DNA from: Bacteroidales bacterium
GTDB taxonomy: Bacteria; Bacteroidota; Bacteroidia; Bacteroidales; CAIWKO01
Direction of reading: 5' to 3'
DNA length: 64,000 nucleotides
Assembly (NCBI GenBank): GCA_023228145.1
Contig: JALOBU010000005.1
Span: 62,001 to 126,000 of the forward strand
A program made the translations under genes and the position numbers. A model generated the notes under the pieces. That model was not told the origin of the DNA. It made no database searches and saw only the letters and a program-made list of their open reading frames with translations. This document shows positions 16,763-25,185 of this stretch, one piece after another (positions within the stretch are counted from its first letter, which is position 1; every line of letters begins with the position of its first letter).

Positions 16763-18289
16763 TTATTTGATAATATCTGTCGGTAATAAGTTAGATTTAA
16801 TGGGACAATGCATACAATTAAAGTCAAAAATTGAAAAATATTTCTTTCTCCTTGCTTTCGTAAATTTTTCATTTCTGAAGATAGTGCCCAGTGTATTTTT
16901 TTCATCCAGCACACCAACTTCCTCGCTGTAATAAGAGCACGGCCTTATTTTGTTTTGCTCCCTTATCATAATTTCATTGAAAGGCCTGTTACATGAAACA
17001 CTATTTAAAAATTTAAAATCACTGTCTTCTCCATGGGTGTAATAAACTTCTTTTACATTGGAAACCTCAATTGTTTGTTCATCAGGCTTAATTTCATTCC
17101 GTTGTAATATGTCAATATCCGGTAAAGTTTCTGGTTCGTATTCGCCTTGAACAACGTAAGCATCAGGTATTCTGATAGGGATATTGTATTTCACAGACTC
17201 CTGTAAAATCAAATTCCGGTAAAAGTTAAACTTTTCTTTATGGTTGGAGAGCATCTCTTCGTGTTCACTGAAATAGGTATTTCCAACCATATGGCGAAAA
17301 TCAATTAATTCCATCCCTAATTCTTTACAAAAACCCACGAAGGCCGGAGCTTCATGTATATTAGAATTCATAAGTACAAAGTCCATATACATCAGGGGAA
17401 ATGTCCTGTTGAAAATTCTTTTCAGGTCGCGCAATGCCATAATGTTGCCTACAATTCTTTCAAAATTAGCCCCAACCCTTATTCTTTCAACAGTGCTCTT
17501 TTGCACGCCGTCAAGAGAAAACAAAATTGTTGTAACCTGGTTTTCGATAATGTCTTTTCTTATCTTTGAACTGAGCAACATCCCATTAGTACAAACACCT
17601 ATTTCCATGTGCGGAAAATCTTCATGTATCATCTTCACTATCTCTGAAAAGTGTTTTGACATCAGGGGCTCATAGCCACAAGAAAGCATAAGGTGCCTGA
17701 CATAAGGTGCTATATCCATCAGTTGCTGTTTCAACTCACCGGCTGTGATATTCTGCGCGGGTTTTGAATAAATTTCTTTTTCCCTGCAATGGCACATGAT
17801 GCATCTGAGGTTGCATTTATTGGTAATGTCCATGCGTATTGTAATCCAAGGGTGTTGTTTAAGTGTTTTAAAATATTTTTTTTCGTTAATCTTCAATTTC
17901 CATTCGGTGAGCACCCTGTTGCTTTCTACATCGACATCCTGAATCGTATTTGTGGAAAGGATTATATTTATTTTTATTTTTTTTGTACAGGTTTCTGATA
18001 TTTCAACTTCAACTTCAAGTTTCATTATTTCACTCCGGTTGATGGAATTTTTTTGCGCACGTATTAAAATACCGCAATGTTCATTCTCAGAAAAATCTTT
18101 AAATACTGCAGCAACATCAAGGCGATGCCTTCCATATTCTATGGAGAGTTCTTTGTTTTTTAATTTGTCGGCAAAAGTAATATTCCTTATCTTTCTGGAA
18201 CAAAGCAGCCATCCGGAAATTTTATCTGTTTTCTCTGTAAGATGGTTTTTGTCAGGATAATCTATACAGTATAAAAAATTTATTATCAT
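16763..18289 (-). CDS. radical SAM/SPASM protein with extra N-terminal domain
   Basis: A 508-residue protein. Residues 1-110 form a beta-rich domain (ISGWLLCSRKIRN, YGRHRLDVAAVF, HCGILIRA) that I cannot assign to a catalytic family. The radical SAM domain begins WITIRMDITNKCNLRCIMCHCREK, with CxxxCxxC. The C-terminal SPASM-like region carries further cysteines (SCNRPFNEIMI, RPCSYYSEE, FNCMHCPIK) for auxiliary Fe-S clusters. It lies 24 bp downstream of the double-domain glycosyltransferase on the same strand. Radical SAM/SPASM enzymes modify peptides or alcohol groups of sugars; a sugar dehydrogenase or epimerase role would suit this locus but is unproven. Confidence 0.85.
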   Translation of the reverse strand: MIINFLYCIDYPDKNHLTEKTDKISGWLLCSRKIRNITFADKLKNKELSIEYGRHRLDVAAVFKDFSENEHCGILIRAQKNSINRSEIMKLEVEVEISETCTKKIKINIILSTNTIQDVDVESNRVLTEWKLKINEKKYFKTLKQHPWITIRMDITNKCNLRCIMCHCREKEIYSKPAQNITAGELKQQLMDIAPYVRHLMLSCGYEPLMSKHFSEIVKMIHEDFPHMEIGVCTNGMLLSSKIRKDIIENQVTTILFSLDGVQKSTVERIRVGANFERIVGNIMALRDLKRIFNRTFPLMYMDFVLMNSNIHEAPAFVGFCKELGMELIDFRHMVGNTYFSEHEEMLSNHKEKFNFYRNLILQESVKYNIPIRIPDAYVVQGEYEPETLPDIDILQRNEIKPDEQTIEVSNVKEVYYTHGEDSDFKFLNSVSCNRPFNEIMIREQNKIRPCSYYSEEVGVLDEKNTLGTIFRNEKFTKARRKKYFSIFDFNCMHCPIKSNLLPTDIIK

Positions 18290-18313
18290 TAAGTAGTAAT
18301 GTAAAATCGCAAA

Positions 18314-20449
18314 TTATTTCATTCCAAAATTATGTACCCCAAGTGATAAATTTGGGTTGTAGCAGGGGTCATGTTCAATATATGTTTTCCATTTCTTCCT
18401 GAACATGTTTACCTCTTTTACATGCTTCTTGTAGGATTCGCTGGTGCTGTGCGGGTGCCCGCGCGACATGGATTCAAAATGGTAAAGTTCACAATGCGGC
18501 ACATACAGGTTGTAATATCCTGCTTCCCTGATCTTCAGGCAGAAGTCCACATCATTATACTCGGTGCCGAAACTCTCATCGAATCCTCCGACTTCATCAA
18601 ACACGGATTTGCGGACCATAAAACAAGCTCCGGTAACTGCAGAATATGTGTTTAGCATATTCACATAATTAAAGTAGCCGGGGCCGTCACGGTCTTCGCC
18701 CACAAGCACATGCCCTGCTGCGCCGCCTAATCCCACAATAACTCCTGCATGTTGAATGGTATCATTATCGTATAATAATTTAGCGCCAACCACTCCTATT
18801 TCTTTTCTTTGTGCATGCTCCATCATGGCTTCCAGCCAATCCGGCGAAATCACTTCTGTATCGTTATTGAGCAGGAGTATAAATTCCCCACTCGCATTCT
18901 TTCTCCCCAGATTAATAAGCCGCGAAAAATTAAATACTTCCTTATCCTGAACGCATTTAAAAGGTATTTTGCTCTGTTTGGTATATTGTTTAATCAGGGT
19001 AAAGAATTCCTTTTCGTCGCTGTTATTATCAATGACAATTATCTCAAAATTTCGGTAGGTAGATTTCTTATCAATGGAACGTAAACATTTTCTTAGCATA
19101 TCAGCTTTATTCCTTGATGGAATAATGATGCTGACTTTTGCGTTCTTATTGTTCAAACCAAACCTGATGCTGTACCCCCTGAAACTGTCAAGGAAATCAA
19201 CTGTAGCTTCCATTCCCCGCCTTGCCATGGCTTCATACAGAGCGCTTTGCGCAGCACGGTATGCATAGGGTTTCACGGCTTCACTCAGAGCAGCGCTTTC
19301 GCTGTGAACACGCCAGTGATAAAGCACTTCAGGTATGTGAATGACTTTGTTGTATATTTCCGTGTACCTTAAAACAAGGTCATAATCCTGGCTGCCTTCA
19401 AAACCCACGCGCCAGCCGCCCACATCACGTAACTGTGCTGTTTTGAATGCACAAACATGGCCCAGATAATTGCGTGAAAGAAGGTTGTCGGGGCACCAAT
19501 CAGGTTTAAAATGCGGCTCGGAATGTATTCCCCATTCATCAATTTTATCTTCATCAGTATAAATAAGGTCGGCACCGTCTTTCAGGTTAATTGCTTTAGC
19601 CAACTGATACAAAGCATCCTCACGCAAAATGTCGTCATGGTCCATCAATACGGCATACTCTCCTACAGCTAACTCAAGCGCTGAATTGGAGGCGCGAGAA
19701 ATATGGCCATTATCTTCGCGATAAACCACTTTGATGCGCTCATCAGCTTGGCAATACTTTTCAAGTGTTTCCCTCACTTCAGGGTCAGAGGATTTATCAT
19801 CTGCGATGCAAAGCTCCCAGTGCTCATAAATCTGTCCGATAACAGAGTCGATGGCTTTGGTAAAAAGGTCTATACGGGGATTATATACCGGCATGATGAT
19901 GCTGAACAAAGGTTTTTGATTGTAGTTTGTTAACTGCCTTTTATACTGCTTTATCATGTCTTTGTTTAGTTTTTTTCTCAGCAAATATTGAGAATACTGG
20001 CTTGTGGTAGCAAGGTAATTACCAACGACCTCAATGATAACAACCTTACGTGTTTCAAAAATAAGGTAAAGCGATTTAAACACTCTGGTAAGAAATAACC
20101 TTAGCAGACGGCCTCCACGTTTAAAAACGTAGTTGTAAAGTATGGAAAAAAAATTTCGTTTTTCACCTTTCTTAACATTCGAACGCAGGCGGTTTAAATA
20201 CAAATAAAAGTACTTTCGGAATTTTACCAGTTTGCTGCTCTCCAGTTCAGCTAATTGCTTAATAAGCTTGTCCATGCTTTTCAGCGCTGTGGCAAGCTGT
20301 TTGTTTAGCTCGGCTATCTCTTTTCTGGCTCTTTTGTATTTTTTTTCCCAGTTATGATCTTTGTCATCGTCCTTGGGTTCATAAGCAGAATACAATATAT
20401 TACTACCTGATTCGTCCGATTCTATTAATTTATCTTTCTTATAACCCAT
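18314..20449 (-). CDS. double-domain GT2 glycosyltransferase
   Basis: A 711-residue protein with three parts. An N-terminal charged coiled coil (about 30-75) is followed by a basic linker. The first GT-A domain contains FSIIMPVYNPRIDLF, ADDKSSDPE and YAVLMDHDDIL. The second contains VSIIIPSRNKADML, VIDNNSDE and FILLLNNDTEVISPDW, ending in the GGFDESFGTEYNDVDFCLKI acceptor motif. Such fused enzymes usually build two-sugar repeats or add successive residues of O-antigen and exopolysaccharide chains on the cytoplasmic face. It is cotranscribed with the radical SAM/SPASM gene and lies beside the ABC exporter. Confidence 0.9.
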   Translation of the reverse strand: MGYKKDKLIESDESGSNILYSAYEPKDDDKDHNWEKKYKRARKEIAELNKQLATALKSMDKLIKQLAELESSKLVKFRKYFYLYLNRLRSNVKKGEKRNFFSILYNYVFKRGGRLLRLFLTRVFKSLYLIFETRKVVIIEVVGNYLATTSQYSQYLLRKKLNKDMIKQYKRQLTNYNQKPLFSIIMPVYNPRIDLFTKAIDSVIGQIYEHWELCIADDKSSDPEVRETLEKYCQADERIKVVYREDNGHISRASNSALELAVGEYAVLMDHDDILREDALYQLAKAINLKDGADLIYTDEDKIDEWGIHSEPHFKPDWCPDNLLSRNYLGHVCAFKTAQLRDVGGWRVGFEGSQDYDLVLRYTEIYNKVIHIPEVLYHWRVHSESAALSEAVKPYAYRAAQSALYEAMARRGMEATVDFLDSFRGYSIRFGLNNKNAKVSIIIPSRNKADMLRKCLRSIDKKSTYRNFEIIVIDNNSDEKEFFTLIKQYTKQSKIPFKCVQDKEVFNFSRLINLGRKNASGEFILLLNNDTEVISPDWLEAMMEHAQRKEIGVVGAKLLYDNDTIQHAGVIVGLGGAAGHVLVGEDRDGPGYFNYVNMLNTYSAVTGACFMVRKSVFDEVGGFDESFGTEYNDVDFCLKIREAGYYNLYVPHCELYHFESMSRGHPHSTSESYKKHVKEVNMFRKKWKTYIEHDPCYNPNLSLGVHNFGMK

Positions 20450-20562
20450 TTTGTCGCTGATTCATGCTTTGCAAAATTATGAAAATTCATGATAAGGCTG
20501 ATTAAAAAATTGAAGGACCATAGTGAAGGTCTGATATAATGTCGGTAAAACGTCTCACTCGG

Positions 20563-21300
20563 TTAATTAAACATTTTTAAATAAATATCCGTTGCTTCCT
20601 CTGCTGTTCCATTGCAAATCATTTTGCCATCTTTAAGGCAAATGCCCCGCTTACAAATTTCTTTTATTTCGTTGACACTATGCGACACAAAAAGCAAGGT
20701 GGCACCTTTATCCAATATTTCGTGTATGCGGTTCATACACTTTTTCTGAAAACCCTTATCACCCACGGCAAGCACTTCGTCAATCATCAGCAGTTCCGGC
20801 TGGGCTATCATCACACTGCTGAAGGCAAGCCGTGCCAGCATCCCTGTGGAATACATTTTGGCAGGCATACGCAACTGTTCTTTTGTAAGCTCGGCGAACT
20901 CTGAAATTTTATCCACCATTTCCTTACGGGTGTCTTTTTGATAGTTGCCTGTAAGAGCCAATGCTATACGGATATTTTCATAGCCCGAAAGTTCTAGTTC
21001 AATACCTGCACCCAAAGCAAGAAGTGGAGATACCGGTACCCTCGAATATACCCAGCCCTTATCGGGCTTGATTATTCCCGCAATAGTGCGCATCAGGGTG
21101 CTTTTTCCGCTACCATTGGGTCCTAAAATACCAACGGAATCCCCTTTATATATTTCCAGGTCAATATTGTGTAAAACCCTGTTCTTCTGAAACGGATTGA
21201 ATAATGAGGCTTTAAGAATAAAGTCCTTAACGGAATGTACTCCTTTCCTGTTCTGCAGATAGCTCACCGACACATCTTTCATCTTTACAACATATTCCAT
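20563..21300 (-). CDS. polysaccharide ABC transporter ATP-binding protein (Wzt-like)
   Basis: A 245-residue ABC ATPase with Walker A GILGPNGSGKSTLMRTIAG, signature YSTGMLARLAFSSVM, Walker B ELLMIDEVLAVGD and the switch LLFVSHS. The GILGPNGSGKST form and the YSTGM signature are typical of the polysaccharide/teichoic acid exporter class (Wzt, TagH, KpsT). It ends about where the nucleotide-binding domain ends and lacks the C-terminal carbohydrate-binding domain of some Wzt proteins. The permease gene lies 5 bp upstream. The pair should flip the completed undecaprenyl-linked glycan. Confidence 0.93.
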   Translation of the reverse strand: MEYVVKMKDVSVSYLQNRKGVHSVKDFILKASLFNPFQKNRVLHNIDLEIYKGDSVGILGPNGSGKSTLMRTIAGIIKPDKGWVYSRVPVSPLLALGAGIELELSGYENIRIALALTGNYQKDTRKEMVDKISEFAELTKEQLRMPAKMYSTGMLARLAFSSVMIAQPELLMIDEVLAVGDKGFQKKCMNRIHEILDKGATLLFVSHSVNEIKEICKRGICLKDGKMICNGTAEEATDIYLKMFN

Positions 21301-21305
21301 AGCAG

Positions 21306-22061
21306 CTAAATATTTGAAATGAATCCGTTTCTTGTTTTACGATAAATAATAAAGGCCAGAACGATAGCAACCGTAGTAATAATAAGGCAATTATTCAGAT
21401 AATGTATGGAGGGTGCGCAGCCATTATGTAACACATCTCTTACTATTTCAAGAAAATGGTACAGGGGGTTATATTTTACAATAAATCTGTATTGTTCGGG
21501 AATAATTTCATAAGAATACGCAATGGGAGATATGTAGAATAATGCAGGATTTATGGTATTCCATAAAATACCTATATCCCTAAAAAAAACATTTAATGAG
21601 CCAAGTATAAGTCCCACAGAAAAAAGAAATACTGAAAACAACAATACTATCGGAATAAGATACATGAGATTCCAGGTGAACTGCATGCCCATATAAATCA
21701 TGATGGCCATGAAAGGCACCAGTGCTAGCAAAAAATTAATAAATTCACTTCCCAGTTCTGTTAACGGATATATTAATTTAGGTAAATTGAACGACTTGAT
21801 AAGGTGTGTGTTTTTTATAAACACATTGCAAAGCTGATTAGTAGCTCCGGAAAAATAAATCCAAAACACCATTCCGCTAAGAACATATAACGGATAATTC
21901 TTAATCTCCGGAAAAGCTGTTGAAAATATTATTAGAAATATAAGAAGGTATATAAAAGGATGTAACAGGCTCCATACAAACCCCAGCAGCGAATGCTTGT
22001 ATTTTAACTGAAGGTTCTTATAAATAAGAAAAAAAACAGTATATCTGCGGTAACCCGCCAT
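21306..22061 (-). CDS. polysaccharide ABC transporter permease (Wzm-like)
   Basis: A 251-residue ABC-2 type permease with six predicted helices. The N-terminal YKNLQLKYKHSLLGFVWSLLHPFIYLLIF is diagnostic of Wzm/TagG/KpsM proteins (YK...S.LG..W....P). It precedes the ATPase gene by 5 bp. I chose the ATG at 22061 (MAGYRRYTVFF); an in-frame TTG at 22079 would add six residues. Together with the ATPase it exports a surface polysaccharide, consistent with the glycosyltransferases upstream. Confidence 0.92.
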   Translation of the reverse strand: MAGYRRYTVFFLIYKNLQLKYKHSLLGFVWSLLHPFIYLLIFLIIFSTAFPEIKNYPLYVLSGMVFWIYFSGATNQLCNVFIKNTHLIKSFNLPKLIYPLTELGSEFINFLLALVPFMAIMIYMGMQFTWNLMYLIPIVLLFSVFLFSVGLILGSLNVFFRDIGILWNTINPALFYISPIAYSYEIIPEQYRFIVKYNPLYHFLEIVRDVLHNGCAPSIHYLNNCLIITTVAIVLAFIIYRKTRNGFISNI

Positions 22062-22147
22062 ATAAAAAATTTTGAGCAAAGGTAAAATTTATAATGTATT
22101 TTGTATAACAAAAACCTTAAATTAATAGCTGCTGAATTTGTGGTTAA

Positions 22148-22717
22148 TTATTTCATATTTTCACCCCAGCGAAAAGTTGTAATCGAAAAACCGGCAAGCG
22201 AAAGAAGTTTGTCAACCACAGTATTTATTATCTCATTTTTACTATGGGGCTTTGAGTAAAATGATGGTGATGCCGGGCAAATAATAGCTCCCGCCTGAGC
22301 CAGTATCTTAAAGTTTTCAATATGCACTAAATTGTAAGGCATTTCACGAACAAGTAATATCAGTTTCTTGTTTTCTTTCAACATAACATCGGCAGCCCTT
22401 GATATCAAGTCGTCAGCATAGCCATGTGCTATTCTTCCAAGTGTGCCCATGCTGCAGGGGCATATAAACATTACATCATAATTAGCAGAGCCAGAGGCAA
22501 AAGGTGCAAAAAAATCATTATTCTTATACACTTTTTCTGTTGAATACGTTTTTAATGTATCCCCAATTTCATGTTTCCATACCTCTTTTGCATTTTCAGA
22601 AAACACTATTCCATAATCGCTAATTTGTTCCTTCATTTCTGAAATACACTTTATCAATTGCTTTGCATAAACAGCGCCGCTTGCACCGGTAACCGCTATC
22701 ACAACTTTCTTCTTCAT
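22148..22717 (-). CDS. UbiX family flavin prenyltransferase
   Basis: A 189-residue flavoprotein. It begins VVIAVTGASGAVYAKQL and contains PCSMGTLGRIAHGYADDLISRAADV and LILLVREMPYNLVHI, the standard UbiX/Pad1 signatures. UbiX joins dimethylallyl phosphate to FMN to make prenyl-FMN for UbiD decarboxylases. No ubiD occurs in this window. Its start overlaps the preceding barrel-protein gene by 4 bp, so the two are coupled although no functional link is obvious. The menaquinone futalosine pathway or another UbiD partner elsewhere would explain it. Confidence 0.9.
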   Translation of the reverse strand: MKKKVVIAVTGASGAVYAKQLIKCISEMKEQISDYGIVFSENAKEVWKHEIGDTLKTYSTEKVYKNNDFFAPFASGSANYDVMFICPCSMGTLGRIAHGYADDLISRAADVMLKENKKLILLVREMPYNLVHIENFKILAQAGAIICPASPSFYSKPHSKNEIINTVVDKLLSLAGFSITTFRWGENMK

Positions 22718-23334
22718 ATTTCATAAATTACTGATAAAGAAATGGTGCTGTTGTATTGCCAGCGGTCAAGGCGCCAGCCCGTACCCACCTGAGGCTTGCG
22801 AACAGGAAGAAATGAATTTTCAAAACGCACATTGGCTTTCAAATGTGGGATGATATTTATACCCAAGCCTGCCAATGCACAATAATCAAACTGGTTGAAT
22901 ACAGGGCGTTCGGAATCCATTACCAGGCCGTATTCATCCTTTTCGGTGTATTGTCTTTTAAGCAACACACCAAGTACCGGCCCGACTTCCAGGTAAAATC
23001 GCTTCACAAATTGCCACTTATATAATAATGCTGCTTCCACATAATGAAGATTAAGCTTATACACAATATAATCATTATTTTTAGGATGCTGGTTTTTGCT
23101 GCTGCCCTTTAAAATATAAGATAATTCGAACTGCAGAAAAGATTTTTCTGTAAAGCCATAATTAACAAAGCCTCCGGCATACCATCCTGCTTTATTGAAA
23201 CCTGATAGTTGGTCGCCCGAAATTTGCGAAGCAGCTATGCCGGCAAAAAAGCCTCCGCGAAATTTCTGCGGGAATGCAGAAAATGAATACGAAAACAGTA
23301 TAGTTATTATCGCTATTTTATAATGAATACGCAT
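22714..23334 (-). CDS. outer-membrane beta-barrel protein (PorT-like)
   Basis: A 206-residue protein with an N-terminal signal peptide (IAIITILFSYSFSAFPQ) and alternating amphipathic strands such as GGFFAGIAASQISGDQLSGF and FLQFELSYILKG. It ends in aromatic STISLSVIYEI, as outer-membrane barrels of the Bacteroidota PorT/OMP_b-brl family do. The ATG at 23334 shares its A with the stop codon of the upstream TPR gene, and the stop overlaps UbiX, so the three genes are translationally coupled. Function unknown. Confidence 0.8.
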   Translation of the reverse strand: MRIHYKIAIITILFSYSFSAFPQKFRGGFFAGIAASQISGDQLSGFNKAGWYAGGFVNYGFTEKSFLQFELSYILKGSSKNQHPKNNDYIVYKLNLHYVEAALLYKWQFVKRFYLEVGPVLGVLLKRQYTEKDEYGLVMDSERPVFNQFDYCALAGLGINIIPHLKANVRFENSFLPVRKPQVGTGWRLDRWQYNSTISLSVIYEI

Positions 23335-24299
23335 CACTCTTTACAGTATTGTTTAATAAAAGATTCACCCATTTTGCCACTAAGTTCATGATATTTTTTG
23401 GCATCTTCACACGCACCGGCATCATCATGGAAATAACTCCTAACCATCATGCGCTCTTTGTAAAAATAAGGGTCATCAACATCCACCGAAACAGCAAAGT
23501 CAAGGTCATCCAGAATTTGTTTCTTCTGTATATCGGAAATTTTACCACTAAGATAATATAAATAAGTAATCGCCCTCAGGTAATGCGTTTCGGCATCCTC
23601 AGAAGCATGAATAACACCCTTTTCTGCATATTTGTATGAAAGTTCATAATTGGGCAATGAAATATGAGTCATCGTCAGATTATTAATGTAATTCAAATTC
23701 GTTGTGTCAAGAAGGTATGCTTTGTTAAAATAATAAACAGCCGAATCAAATTCTTTTTTTTCGTTTTTAATAATCCCCAACATATTCCATGCTTCATCAT
23801 ATAACTTGTTAATGGATGTGGCTTTTTTAAAATGCAAGTATGCCTCATCCATATCGGTTTCCACCACTTCCATGCCTTTGTTGTATGCAATCATGTCTTC
23901 TCCCGCAATTTCCTTAGATATAAATTTAACTTCCTGCCCTTTAACAAAGTGGTTCTTTTTAACTCCGTTTTCGGTAATTATGCTTAACTCCTTAGTAATA
24001 TAAAAAGTAACTATATCTTTTGATATTGACTTTACACTAACCTCAGCAATAGAAAGCCAGCCGTTAACTGTAGCCCCAAACATCTGCGTCTCGAAGCTTT
24101 TTTGCAACTCGCCCTTAGTTCCTATTTTACTTACGTAATTTATATGATTACCAAAAACAACCTTAAGTTCATTTTTATTTTTGGAGATAATGCTTCCTAC
24201 TATTTCAGTAAGCAGAGTATCGCCATCTAACTTTTGTGTTTGCGCTATTGTTATTGAACAAAAAAAACATATTAATATAATTGTAACGAGATATCTCAT
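23334..24299 (-). CDS. secreted TPR-repeat protein
   Basis: A 321-residue protein with a signal peptide (MRYLVTIILICFFCSITIAQ) and, after a central domain of about 130 residues, TPR-like helices (KATSINKLYDEAWNMLGIIKN, FNKAYLLDTTNLNYINNLT). It probably acts in the periplasm as a scaffold. The ATG at 24299 is chosen because it starts exactly at the signal peptide; the frame is open 11 codons upstream. It is the first gene of a coupled trio with a barrel protein and UbiX. Confidence 0.75.
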   Translation of the reverse strand: MRYLVTIILICFFCSITIAQTQKLDGDTLLTEIVGSIISKNKNELKVVFGNHINYVSKIGTKGELQKSFETQMFGATVNGWLSIAEVSVKSISKDIVTFYITKELSIITENGVKKNHFVKGQEVKFISKEIAGEDMIAYNKGMEVVETDMDEAYLHFKKATSINKLYDEAWNMLGIIKNEKKEFDSAVYYFNKAYLLDTTNLNYINNLTMTHISLPNYELSYKYAEKGVIHASEDAETHYLRAITYLYYLSGKISDIQKKQILDDLDFAVSVDVDDPYFYKERMMVRSYFHDDAGACEDAKKYHELSGKMGESFIKQYCKE

Positions 24300-24395
24300 A
24301 CTTTTTTTTGTAAAGATACAATAAATGACCAATTATTATTTAACTTTTTAAACATAAAAAAGCAAACAAAAGTATAGAATAAAAAAATATAATAT

Positions 24396-24438
24396 GTCAT
24401 AATGTCCCATTAAATATTACACGACCTGTCATTATGAC
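24396..24438. promoter_or_regulatory. 9-bp inverted repeat upstream of hsp20
   Basis: GTCATAATG (24396-24404) and CATTATGAC (24430-24438) are perfect inverted copies separated by 25 bp. They lie in the divergent gap between the TPR operon and the small heat-shock gene and could be an operator pair. Confidence 0.35.
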
Positions 24439-24512
24439 CGTCTTTCGCATATACCATTTTAAATATAAAGTGTTGATTTTCTGATTTTTAATTTTTCTCA
24501 AAGTATTTTAAA

Positions 24513-24535
24513 TTCAAAATTGCATAAATTTTGAA
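24513..24535. promoter_or_regulatory. 9-bp inverted repeat at the probable hsp20 promoter
   Basis: TTCAAAATT and AATTTTGAA form perfect 9-bp arms around GCATA, ending 56 bp before the hsp20 ATG. The right arm overlaps a near-consensus -7 element (TAAATTTTG), so a repressor bound here would block transcription. The identity of any regulator is unknown. Confidence 0.4.
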
Positions 24536-24591
24536 TGAAAGCAAGCAGAATAAACAATAAATAAAAACATAAAAAATAGGAGGAAAAAATC

Positions 24592-25020
24592 ATGAAACTA
24601 ATCAGATGGAACAACGAACCGTTTTTCTCGGATTTGGTAAACAATTTTTTTGAAAACGAATCCGACAATTTTCTCAGCAGAAGGCATTGCCTGACACCGG
24701 CTACAAACATTGTAGAAAATGAAGAGTCATTTGAACTGGAGATGGCCGCACCCGGAATGAAAAAAGAAGATTTTAAAATTGACATTGAAAACAATGTGCT
24801 TACCATTTCTTCGGAACAAAAGGAAGAAACAGAAGAAAACAACAAAAACTACACCCGCAGGGAATTCTCATACGGATGTTTCAGCCGTTCTTTCATTCTT
24901 CCCAAAATCATTGACTCGGACAAAATAAAGGCTGAATACACAAACGGTGTTTTATGCCTGAATCTGCCGAAAAAAGAAGAAGAAAAAACCAAACTTAAAA
25001 GACAGATTGAAATTGGCTAA
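24592..25020 (+). CDS. Hsp20/alpha-crystallin small heat-shock protein
   Basis: A 142-residue chaperone holdase. The alpha-crystallin domain runs from about residue 36 (PATNIVENEESFELEMAAPG) to the C-terminal GVLCLNLPKKEEE, including EFSYGCFSRSFILP and the A-x-x-x-NGVL motif (AEYTNGVLCLNLP). A perfect AGGAGG ribosome binding site lies 8 bp upstream (24578-24583), which is unusual in this genome and suggests strong translation. Inverted repeats upstream suggest regulated expression. A terminator follows at 25056. Confidence 0.95.
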   Translation: MKLIRWNNEPFFSDLVNNFFENESDNFLSRRHCLTPATNIVENEESFELEMAAPGMKKEDFKIDIENNVLTISSEQKEETEENNKNYTRREFSYGCFSRSFILPKIIDSDKIKAEYTNGVLCLNLPKKEEEKTKLKRQIEIG

Positions 25021-25055
25021 AAGCTAAAATGAGCTCTGAAGAACTCATAACCCCT

Positions 25056-25098
25056 CCCCCTGATTAAAAACATCAAAAAATCAGGGGGTTATTTTTTA
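25056..25098 (+). terminator. rho-independent terminator after hsp20
   Basis: CCCCCTGATT (25056-25065) and AATCAGGGGG (25079-25088) form a 10-bp GC-rich stem with a 13-nt A-rich loop, followed by TTATTTTTT. It lies 36 bp after the hsp20 stop. Confidence 0.9.
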
Positions 25099-25137
25099 GA
25101 TTTTTATCTGTACTTCTCTCTTAAATGCTCTCTTGTC

Positions 25138-25167
25138 TTGCGTATTTGTCTGGCTTTAGTAATTTTG
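25138..25167 (+). promoter_or_regulatory. putative promoter of the moeA operon
   Basis: TTG at 25138-25140 is spaced 19 bp from TAATTTTG at 25160-25167, a good match to the Bacteroidota -33/-7 promoter pattern, 18 bp before the moeA ATG at 25186. Confidence 0.5.
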
Positions 25168-25185
25168 CATTCAAACATACAGGAA

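Noticed and set aside
25138..25185. N-terminal extension of MoeA
   Set aside because: The extra 16 codons lie over a good promoter match, and the conserved protein starts at the ATG at 25186.
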